Shown here one piece after another: positions 35,112 through 43,905 of a DNA stretch of 64,000 nt. This DNA comes from Moniliophthora roreri (Eukaryota > Basidiomycota > Agaricomycetes > Agaricales > Marasmiaceae). Made by a program: the position numbers and the translations under genes. Location of the stretch: contig LATX02000187.1 in the NCBI GenBank assembly GCA_001466705.2, positions 496,001 through 560,000 of the forward strand, written 5' to 3'. How positions within the stretch are numbered: the first letter of the stretch is position 1; every line of letters starts with the position of its first letter. The notes under the pieces were generated by a model. That model was not told the DNA's origin, ran no database searches, and was given only the letters and a program-made list of their open reading frames with translations.

Positions 35112-36138
35112 ATGGATTGGGAAGCACAGTATCAAGCAGGGATTCTCCTTAATGATGCTTCCACGAGCTCAAGAAGTCGAAATACCTCGTCGCGAAGGAG
35201 AAATCAATCTGCTCTTCTCGACGACGACGATGAGCCCGGCGATGCCTCGATGGCAGGACCGTCTGATGATGCAGCTCTGCAAGCGATCCTCGAACCACCT
35301 ACAGAAGAGACACCTTTGGAGAAACTTATGCGACATTGGATGAATGAAAGGCACTGCCCCGACATATTACCTGCTGAAGAGGATCTTTTATCCTCTTTAT
35401 TGGACCACATCCGTCGCCAAGTATGCTATATTGTTGTAGGAAGATTGGTTGAGGTGAGCTGACTTTTTCATTCTGTAGTCGGATGCAGTTCAACTTCTTC
35501 GAGGTGAACCGTCAACGTCAGAAGAGGAACATTTACGAATAACCCTCGTCCAAACGGAGGTCGAACGCGTCAAGTTCGTGGTCAGGTCGTATGTTAGGAC
35601 CAGGCTTTACAAAGTAGGTCTTTGAGTACCTCTGTGAGATACCGAGTGCTCACTGGAGTACCTTTTCAGATCGAAAAGTACGCGAGATGGATCATGCAGA
35701 ATCCTGAAATACAGACACGAATTACAAAGTCGGAACAGGCACATGCTAGCCGGTGGGTCCCAAGAGCTTCCTACAGTCTGAATTTTGACATTCATGAATC
35801 ACCAATAGGCATGCGAATCTCACTGACAGACATCTACACCAGTCCGTACTTCAGAGTCTTCCGGAAACCCAATCACATCTGGATGATACCCCCATCTTCA
35901 TGCCACCCATGGTGACCACACCCGATAACTCCCGTCCCGTGTTTGTGCATGCCCTTCGATCCTGCGCCCCCATCCGCTTTGCAGAGTATGTGCTTGTATT
36001 CTCGGTGGCATTCGGTACCCTGCTGATGCCTCTCTATCCAGTGGAACGTCATTGCAAATGGAGCGAGGTCACATATCCTTAATGCCATATTCTGCGGCAG
36101 AGGAGCTACTACTGCAAGGAGATGTAGAACTTGTATGA
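35112..36138 (+). CDS. SLD5: GINS complex subunit Sld5
   Basis: Subunit of the GINS tetramer, which with Cdc45 and MCM2-7 forms the CMG replicative helicase. Acidic N-terminus MDWEAQYQAGILLNDA, then LEKLMRHWMNERHCPDILPA and LLDHIRRQ; after an intron SDAVQLLRGEPSTSEEEHLR, then VQTEVERVKFVVRSYVRTRL, the conserved alpha-helical core; IEKYARWIMQNPEIQTRI; then HANLTDRHLHQSVLQSLPET and HLDDTPIFMPPMV. The C-terminal B domain is NGTSLQMERGHISLMPY and ends LLLQGDVELV with TGA at 36136-36138. About 255 residues in five exons, matching the family. It converges with NC2 alpha, with only 118 bases between stop codons. Confidence 0.93.
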
Positions 36139-36256
36139 TTACATTGTAAATCGACGCTCCGGTATACGTACTACTACTTAAAACGACCGGCACTCCATGT
36201 AGCAAAAATACAACAATAAGATATAATCCGTCCGCTCAATAATTTCGTGCGATGTT

Positions 36257-36467
36257 TCAACGTCTAGGTCTGTATGGCTGATCCTCATCCTCGTCCTCAT
36301 CCATTCCATTTCGCTGCCGATCGTACTCGTCCTCGTCTTCTTCCATCGTATCGTTATCTTGCTCTGACTTGACACCCTCGTCTGCGGGCTGCTTTGCTTT
36401 GCTGGCAGGTTCTTCGTCCTTCTTCTTTTTTCGTCGTTTGGGAGCAGCAGGTGTACGATCAGCATTG

Positions 36468-36505
<38 letters not shown>

Positions 36506-37011
36506 CTTCCCTTTGCTTTTCTTCTTCTTCTCTTTCTCGGCAGCCTCTGCTTCCAAATCGATAGTGCCTCCAGCAGACGGATCAGGAACACCTTCTACGA
36601 TTTCCTTCAAGAAATCGAACATTTCGGTAGTTTCAACGGCGTGTTTCCTATTGCATAAAGGGATGTTAGTTGAATAGAAAGTTATAATCTAATTACGCAC
36701 AAGTGATACGCTTCAACCTTCTTTGAGCCTCTCTCCGCAGTGACTTTACTCGCTTCTTCAACAATCAACGCAAGGAATAGTTCCAAGGCTTTCGCTAAGA
36801 GACAGTCAGACAGCCGAGTGGAATTTGAAGTTTTCATACGCACAGATAACAATCGGCGTCGCTTGTGCTACCTTTCCAACATCTTCGTCCTTCTGCATGA
36901 TTTTCTTTATCCGCGCCTAGATTTGTGCAATTGCAACATCAGAGTGAGCCGCAGCCGTATGGGATGAGGACTTACTACGGGGAACTTTGTCTGCTTGTTC
37001 TTGTTCTTCAT
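36257..37011 (-). CDS. BUR6: NC2 alpha / DRAP1-BUR6, transcription corepressor
   Basis: Histone-fold subunit of negative cofactor 2, which with NC2 beta (Dr1) binds TBP on promoters. Exons read MKNKNKQTKFPR, ARIKKIMQKDEDVGKVAQAT then PIVICKALELFLALIVEEAS, KVTAERGSKKVEAYHL, and KHAVETTEMFDFLKEIVEGV. The FPxARIKKIMQxDEDVGKVA start is the NC2 alpha histone fold (alpha1-L1-alpha2). The C-terminus is unusual: a Lys-rich block, a run of about eleven alanines encoded by a GCA/CTG trinucleotide repeat (36469-36503), a second basic block (KRRKKKK) and an acidic tail (EEDEDEYDRQ onward). The basic blocks probably act in nuclear import. Three introns; ATG at 37011, TGA at 36257-36259. Confidence 0.88.
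36469..36503 (+). repeat. (CTG)n trinucleotide repeat in NC2 alpha
   Basis: About 11.7 uninterrupted CTG units on the + strand, read as GCA (Ala) in the minus-strand gene. Pure repeats of this length are often length-variable between strains. Confidence 0.9.
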
Positions 37012-37414
37012 CGTGCTGGAAGCTTATTTGCAATGGAGAAGGGAGAGAATAAAGGTGCAATATCTGTGGTTCAAGCGTTGTTCAAAGCGTTGAGTCTGCA
37101 GCGGATCACAAAAGGTTGTGAACTACCACGTGCCATCTATTTATCTATGCTCCTCCACCATACACTAGAAAGACGCCTGATTCTATCTCTGTTTCTCAGC
37201 ATGATCTCAGGCAAGCCTCTCACTGTGACTTCTGCTTACAAATCTACATCTAGTCCTGACACCGTTCCTCATAACTTCTCTCGTTGCAGCACCTCTCCAT
37301 CACGCGTCTAGGACCAACATGATTGTCAAAATATCACATGAAGGCTAAAAGTACCCACATTCGACTACTTACCTTGGTATTAGACGGTTTTCGAATGCGA
37401 GCTCAAGCCCCGCC
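37012..37414. other. intergenic, NC2 alpha promoter and edge of the inverted duplication
   Basis: Promoter of NC2 alpha on the minus strand, then a stretch sharing a 40-base segment (37115-37155) with the far side of the intact pectate lyase gene. No gene seen. Confidence 0.4.
37115..37155 (+). repeat. Short shared segment, copy A
   Basis: The core GAACTACCACGTGCCATCTA with downstream TTATCTATG matches the minus strand at 48005-48035 (GAACTGCCACGTGCCATCTA then CATATCTATCTG). Both copies lie upstream of a pectate-lyase copy and in the same orientation relative to it. Confidence 0.65.
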
Positions 37415-38559
37415 TATTGAAACCACAATCTCATAGGTTGGCTGGGTGCACCCACTTAAACTGACAACGTACTCATCAATCTGTAGCTCATGCGGAAGGC
37501 AGATCATGGAGTATGGCCAGCGGCCTTGACAATGCGAATACTCTTAAAGGACGACTTTCTATCGGTAAGTGCTAACGAATTGCTAACAGAAAGGGACCCT
37601 TGTTCACCCCTGACCCAGTCAATAACGTCGTATACAACTACGTGATCGAGTGACTGATGGAGGTGCACACCACATCCCAGAAAATGGCTAAAGTTGACGT
37701 GCCCAGGTCGATTTCATCAATAAATACTATAAACCAGTTAGGGGTCCCAGTCTATAACAACAGCCGCGTCTTACCTTCGTGATAGGCCCCAGTTCAACAC
37801 TTCTATGCCCTCAAAGCAAATTACGAAGATAATTTTGGGGGTACCCAGCAATACTATTGCGCTGGGAATGAATTACCTGGCTACTTTACCGCAAGCAGCA
37901 AGCAAGACGGTAACGGAGCTGGCGCCTTTTGGGCGCAAGTCACCTTCTCACCGGCACCAACCTATCAGTTCTTCCTCGACAACCCGTTCACGCCCAATAC
38001 CATCGAGTATCAGTCAGTGACTGAAGCTTACAAGCGCGTTTTATCCGACGTAGGCGCTAACGTTCCATCCCTGGACGACCGCGACAAGAGGATTATCAAG
38101 GGGACGCACTCGGGCACTACTACATACACAGGCAGTTAAACTGATAGGAAAGGGATCATTGACGATCCTGCAGATGTAGGCGGGCTAGAGAGCTGGCCGG
38201 CCACGACTCGCCCATCATGGGACAAAGACTCAAGTGGGGACGGTGTACCTGACTGGTGGGATGGAAGTACTGGGGGCACTGGCTACACGCGCTATCTCAA
38301 TTTCCTTGCCAAACCACATGTGTTTGTTAATACTGGTGCCTCAGTTTCTATCGCACTTACCGACTTGGCAAGTGGATTCAAGAACCCTACATTCACTGCC
38401 AGTGTCAGCAGTGGTAGTGTTTCCGTGTCGGGTTCGACAGCGACATACAAAGCAGGTTCGTCAGCTGCCATTGCGACTATGACGGCCGATATCAAGGATA
38501 ACGAAGGGTCGACTTGGACGCGTATAGTTGGTATTGTCGTACTTGGAAGCGGTACTTAG
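37415..38559 (+). pseudogene. Pectate-lyase-like pseudogene, inverted partial duplicate
   Basis: Copy of the C-terminal half of the gene at 43906-47097 on the other strand. It begins near 37415 (the CCACAATCTCATAGGTTGG segment of the parent), keeps the AGATCATGGAGTATGGCC and FTPDPVNNVVYNY regions, and is nearly identical from GTQQYYCAGNE onward: GYFTASSKQ, FWAQVTFSPAPTYQFFLDNP, ANVPSLDD, GIIDDPADVGGLESWP, VPDWWDGSTGGT, HVFVNTGASVSIAL, ASVSSGSVSVSGSTATYKAG. Lesions include a stop in place of Tyr (TGS-stop-TDRKG near 38140), frameshifts and stops in the first 400 bases, and loss of the 5' half. It ends with a stop after VVLGSGT (38557-38559), where the parent continues into a Ser/Thr linker and CBM1. 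Confidence 0.88.
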
Positions 38560-40002
38560 CGATGTCATGCAACAGAACAACCATAGTTTAATGCGGTCCC
38601 ACCATGCAATGATGTCAAGTGCCCGGGCATGCTCCTCAGTGATCATTATTTACAACTGGCTAGGAACATGCTCTCAAAGCTTGGATGGAATCGGGTCGCG
38701 CGTCCTTCGCCAGTCATGCACTGCTTTGTCCGCGTTAAAGCTGTATTGCTCTTCATTCTTCCCGCTGTCTGCCCATACATTCGCGTTCCCTGCCTCATTA
38801 CGACGTTCCTCCGCTAGTGCGCGCTTCAACCACCTTGCTGATGGATTTGATGTAAAGGCGAATGACCGTCTATGGGACAACGGACGTATTGAAGTACGGG
38901 AGAAGTTACCGCTGTGGTTTACGAACAAGGTGGATTGATTCATGCACAGGTGTTTAGAGACCGGAATGACTCGCTTATCGTCTTCGGCGCTCTGGCATCG
39001 TAAACACGCTCTACGACAAAGTCGGTTTCCCCGACCCTGGCTCTTTCATGGTGCGCCAAACATCAGACCATTTCTTCTACAGTAGCACTGCCGCACGCCT
39101 TACTGAACAGCCACGCAACTAATTGAAGTAATTTGTCTCATATGTGCCAGGTACGCGTTTACTAGTACATCGAGTACCTCGTACACCAATTCCTAGACAA
39201 CACCGCCAACAGAAGAGCCAGTCAGATCCTGGCAGACTCCAGACGTTTGTCCACAAAGCTCTTGGTAGCTGCCTTACGGGTGTGGTTTATTGGACTTGAT
39301 ATTTGCTTTCAACTCCACATTTGTCATGAGCACAACATTCCCCAGGCCCTCAATTAACTTTAGCCCTCGCTGGAACCACATCTGAGCATCCGCACACCAA
39401 TATCCACAATTCAGCCCACTCTTTCCTCCAAGCGACCACCACGACTTGCGCGCATCAACCTGAATGATCCCGTTGACCTAATTCAGCACGAAGATGTACA
39501 CGAAATGATAAACTTTCTGGTGTTAGGTCGCCTAGCAGTTGGTACATCATACGTCCCGCAAATCGGGCCAATCTCAACTTCATCCCAATACCCACATCCC
39601 AGTCAATGCTGGAAAGGAACACCCCATCCCCAGTAGGATCCACCACTGCAATACCTAGCTGAAAACCCAGTCGCACATGTATGCACCGGTCAACGCCGCC
39701 GGAAGTCGATGCGGGCCCAATGCACGAATGAACATTCGAAAGAGAATATCGCGTTCTATGAGGTATAGCATGATGGACAGAGGTGCATACCCCATCTACG
39801 CCGTACGATTTCTAGAATCACGGATGGACTCGAGACACAGCGTTTCTGAATATCTCTTCGACTTCAACTCTAAAATATTCCCGTGCGATATGCACAAAAG
39901 CAGGTACGACTAAATACAGCGAGAAAAAAAGATAGATTAGATACAAAAACACACTACACAGCGTGACAAGAACGCTTTTGGTTCACCTCAAGCTCGGACG
40001 AC
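38560..40002. other. 1.4-kb stretch with unassigned coding-like fragments
   Basis: Frames at about 38800-38935 (FDVKANDRLWDNGRIEV) and 39015-39125 (NTLYDKVGFPDPGS) look like exon remnants but match no family I know. The rest shows nothing. It could be debris carried along with the pectate-lyase duplication. Confidence 0.3.
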
Positions 40003-41501
40003 CTAATCATCACCGATCTTAGGCGCAAGGTAATACCTGATGTAACCAGGACCAAAATCGTACGAGACCTGCAAACAGCATTGGCATTGTGCGTTTTAGA
40101 GAGAGAAGGGAAGAGTGGACTCGTACCAATAGCGGAACGTCATTACTCATAAAGAGTTCAACCTTATTCGTCAAACTTGAGCTCTTGCTGAAGTTGACGA
40201 GGTACTTGAGTGAGAAGGTCAGCGAGACATGCGAGTTCATCTGGATAATGACTGGTTCGCCATCCTCTTCCTCGTCTGCGAGTAATGGTTAGACATCGAG
40301 TTAGTAGAGGGGGAACAGGCGACATACCATCCTTCTTCTTGCTCTTTGCCGACTTGCCGTTCACAGTTTTGGGTTTCTTGGCTGCTTTGCCGCCGGATGA
40401 CTATGTGGACAAGAGTTAACATGATCATTTAGCGTTATGCATAGTGCGAACGCGAACAAACCTTCTTTTTTCTCTTCTTTCCGTCCCTCTCCTCATCGCT
40501 CTCTTCCTCCTCAACCTCGTCTTCACCTTCGTCCTCCTTTCCTTCTTCATATTCCTTGTCCTCATCCTCATCCATGTCGACATCCTCGTCTTTCTTCTCC
40601 TTCTTGACTTTCTTTTCCTCCCTCTTTTCCTTCTTTGTCTTCTCGCCGTCTTCATCTTCGTCACCGTCCTCGGCATCTTCCTTCTTGACGCCGCTGCCAC
40701 CCTCTTCGTTGTCCTCCTCGTCTTCTTCGCTCGACCTTGGCTTGTTGGTGACACCAGTGATAGGTCCTTGGCCCTTAAGAAGGACCGAACCGTTGGCGGC
40801 TTCACCATCAGCAGCGAAGCGAACGCCTTCCTTGGAGACGTCGATCCGGACAGACTCACCCAGAGACGCAAGATCTCGGACAATACGGCTGAATTCACCT
40901 GCAGGGAATCTGATGTAGGCGTCATAGTCGGTGTCCGGAATGGCTATCCGGCGGGAGGATTAAAGACAACAAAGGGCAAGATAATCAAAAGACACGTACC
41001 TAACGAATCAGAATCGATATCCATCAACTTGAGGTCGTATTCTGCGATTCTGTCACTGTCTAAGGGACAGGACGCGTTAGCAAGTTCGCCAACCCAACAG
41101 ACCAGAGAAAAAACGCGTTCACGCGACTCACTCTTTGCTTCGTACACCAAGTTCAACACGTCTGCCTCATCCGCCGCTTTTAGCGTACACAAGTCATCGT
41201 CTTTCGCGCACTTCAAGACCTTTGTCAAGCTGGCGATGTTCACGCCCAGTGGCATTGGTCTGTCGCAGCGGTACTTTTTGAATCCTTGATGTTGAAGTTT
41301 CATGGCGACGAGAGCGACGTGTGAGTTGTCCATGGCTTGAAGGTGGATGCCTTCTTCGTTGCATTCAAAGTTGGCGTCGTTGACGAGTTCTTTGATAGCT
41401 GAGGCGGGCGGTGGTCAGCAATGAATTTGGAGGAGACATGGACGCGTACCATCCAAGAGTTTTTTGAGAACGGAGGCTTCGGCGATTTTTGCTTCAAGCA
41501 T
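40003..41501 (-). CDS. PCNA: PCNA (DNA sliding clamp) with a long charged insertion
   Basis: Ring-shaped processivity clamp for replicative polymerases and scaffold of repair. Begins [20 protein letters not shown], then [39 protein letters not shown], the interdomain loop [20 protein letters not shown], and [19 protein letters not shown]. Lys163 in VSKEGVRF is the ubiquitin/SUMO-site lysine (Lys164 in animals). The C-terminal domain has [19 protein letters not shown] and ends [10 protein letters not shown], keeping the APK motif. Between KGQG (residue 185) and EPVII (residue 315) lie about 129 residues, mostly Glu/Asp/Lys, where canonical PCNA has about ten. Predicted length about 379 instead of about 260. 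About seven introns, two of them within or beside the insert. ATG 41501; TAG 40003-40005. Divergent from MPP beta, 172 bases apart. Confidence 0.93.
40259..40764 (-). other. PCNA insertion segment
   Basis: Encodes [19 protein letters not shown], a middle of alternating acidic and Lys-rich runs ([35 protein letters not shown]) and a basic end (DGKKRKKK, then [20 protein letters not shown]). Two introns interrupt it (about 40399-40461 and about 40278-40327), each joining in phase. Low-complexity composition predicts disorder. The frame is fixed by clean PCNA sequence on both sides. Confidence 0.85.
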
Positions 41502-41673
41502 GGTGGGCAGACGGTGGATGGGATGAAAGGTAGTGACACGATGAGACTGTGACCAAAGAACGTGAGTCGCGCGTCGACCGTGGGAACTAGTAAACAACGA
41601 TTTGCCATTTGTCAGCAAATGCTCTCGGAAAGGTACGGCGCAGAGAGTTCGGAATTTTCTTGCAACGACCACC
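41502..41673. promoter_or_regulatory. Shared divergent promoter of PCNA and MPP beta
   Basis: Only 172 bases separate the two start codons, so both core promoters must lie here. No clear TATA box. I did not find an exact MluI cell-cycle box (ACGCGT) inside it; GCGCGTCGACC at 41570 is the nearest match. Confidence 0.6.
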
Positions 41674-43185
41674 ATGCTCGGCCGTGTTCTCAGAACAGCT
41701 GTTCGCCATCCAGTGAGCAATTTTGATTTTGTATTGATATTATACTCAAAAATATCATTCTACAGCGGGCTCTGCGGTCATACGCAACCCATACCGCTGG
41801 CGGTCCTCTCACCCAAATTTCTACTCTTCGAAATGGTCTCACCGTCGCTACCGAATCACACCCCCACGCCGAAACTGCTACCGTAGGCGTCTGGATTGAC
41901 GCAGGTTCTCGCGCTGAGAATGCTGCCAATAACGGTACTGCACACTTCCTCGAACATATGGCCTTCAAGGGAACCGGTCGTCGCACCCAACACGCGCTCG
42001 AACTCGAGGTCGAGAACATTGGTGCTCATTTGAACGCTTACACTTCTCGTGAACAAACAGTGTACTATGCTAAGAGCTTCAAGAAGGACGTCCCGGTCGC
42101 GGTGGACATCATTTCCGATATCCTCCAAAACTCCAAGTTGGAATCCAGCGCAGTGGAGAGAGAGCGTGATGTTATTTTGAGGGAGCAGCAGGAGGTTGAC
42201 AAGCAGCTCGAGGAGGTTGTCTTTGACCATCTTCATGCCGTGGCCTTCCAAGGTCAGCCCCTAGGCCGAACTATCCTCGGACCCAAAAACAACATTCTTT
42301 CTATTAAACGAGATGACCTTGCTTCGTACATCAAAACCAACTATACCGCTGACCGCATGGTCCTTGTCGGTACCGGTGGTGTCTCCCACGAATCCCTCGT
42401 CCAACTCGCCGAAAAACACTTTTCATCTCTCCCCTCATCTGCAAACCCTCTTCCTTTGGGTTCCTCGTCATCCAAGACCAAGCCCGCATTCGTCGGCAGC
42501 GAGGTCAGAATACGTGACGACACTATCCCCACCGCCAACATTGCCATTGCCGTCGAAGGTGTTGGCTGGTCATCACCCGACTACTTCCCCATGATGGTCA
42601 TGCAATCCATCTTTGGCAACTGGGACCGTTCTCTCGGTGCCAGCCCTCTTCTCTCCAGCCGCCTCTCACACATCATCTCCTCCAACAACCTTGCCAACTC
42701 GTTCATGTCCTTCTCCACGTCTTACTCTGACACCGGTTTGTGGGGTATCTACCTCGTTTCAGAGAACCTCATGTGCCTCGACGACCTTACGAAGCTCACC
42801 TTGAAGGAATGGACAAGGATGAGCATCGCTCCGACAGAAGTGGAGGTTGAGCGAGCAAAATCGCAGTTGAAGGCAGGTTTGTTATTGAGTTTGGACGGGA
42901 CTACGGCGATTGCAGAGGACATTGGTAGGCAACTCGTCACAACTGGACAGAGGATGACTCCTGCTCAGTTGGAGAATGCGGTTGATGCTGTTACCGTTGA
43001 TGATATTAAGAGGGTTGCGCAAAAATATCTCTGGGATAAGGATGTGAGTGGCTTGACTTGGTCTCGATTTCTTATTCTTATGCTGACTTGCATTTAATCA
43101 GTTCGCGATGGCCGCTCTGGGAAGCATCGATGGTTTACTCGACTACAACCGTATCCGCAACGATATGTCGTCCATGCTCTACTAG
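41674..43185 (+). CDS. MAS1: Mitochondrial processing peptidase beta subunit
   Basis: Catalytic zinc subunit of the heterodimer that removes presequences from imported mitochondrial proteins; M16 family. The presequence MLGRVLRTAVRHP is joined across an intron (about 41714-41765) to ALRSYATHTAGGPLTQIST. The inverted zinc motif HxxEH is present as NGTAHFLEHMAFKGTGRRTQ, with the distal Glu in ELEVENIGAHLNAYTSREQT. Further family signatures: VILREQQEVDKQLEEVVFDH, GQPLGRTILGP, RMVLVGTGGVSHESLV, ALSVEGVGW-like IAVEGVGWSSPDYFPMMVM, and SLDGTTAIAEDIGRQLVTTG. The glycine-rich loop typical of the alpha subunit is absent. One more intron at about 43043-43101 leads to FAMAALGSIDGLLDYNRIRN and MSSMLY. 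About 475 residues. Confidence 0.95.
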
Positions 43186-43905
43186 ACAAGGTCGCTTGAC
43201 GTTTCGTAATAAATTATCTTACATAGAAGATGTACGCGCGCTCGGGTGTCTAATGCAAATTTCTTTCTACCGGATCCGCGTCGACGGAGGACGTGTAGTA
43301 GGCGCGTCCTGAGCATGTTCTGGACCGGATAACGATGGCTGTACTGTCATGTTTTTCTGTACCAGGTTTATGCCCAATAGTTGCTATCCGATTGTTCTAA
43401 CTTCATACGAGATGCTTATTCGTGGATCTTCGCATCCTCATCTCTATATATCCCGGCGACTACACAATAACGGATATTAGCTGTATATGATTCTCAAAGA
43501 GCAATGCTAGATCTCAGTCAAGAAGAGTTCCTTCGTAGCAGTGGAACCAACAAATTGTTGATACGTTCATTCAGGACGCCTGCAGCTGATGCCACTGCGC
43601 GAGTCATGATGGCCGAAACCACTGTCATGGAAGGCGAGTCGGCTGAATTGTGGTAGCGGTGTGCGGACGGTGAATCGAGGTTCCAGCAAAGGGGAACCAA
43701 GCCTCATGAATGCGGCCGCCGAGCAGAATAGTGGCTTCGTGGACAAATACGAGGAGTCTCAAATCCGAATGCTCCGTTCGCTTTGTTACAATATTAATGT
43801 ACAACACAATATCCATGTACTCGAGAGAAAGAAAAACAAGTTTGTCCGCCACTCGGCATCACATTATCTACGAAGGGATGCACTGGGAATAACCTAAGAG
43901 CTAAA
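43186..43905. other. convergent intergenic region
   Basis: About 720 bases between the ends of MPP beta and the pectate lyase. No conserved coding segment. Confidence 0.4.

Noticed and set aside
37415..38559. A functional second pectate lyase
   Set aside because: Internal stops, frameshifts, missing 5' half and missing CBM1.
40425..40925. A 166-codon Arg/Lys-rich frame on the minus strand
   Set aside because: It is a shifted frame of the PCNA insertion exon. The in-frame reading continues true PCNA sequence on both sides, and this one does not.
40444..41289. A 281-codon hydrophobic frame on the plus strand
   Set aside because: It is the antisense of PCNA; the Leu/Phe/Val richness is the complement of Lys/Glu codons.
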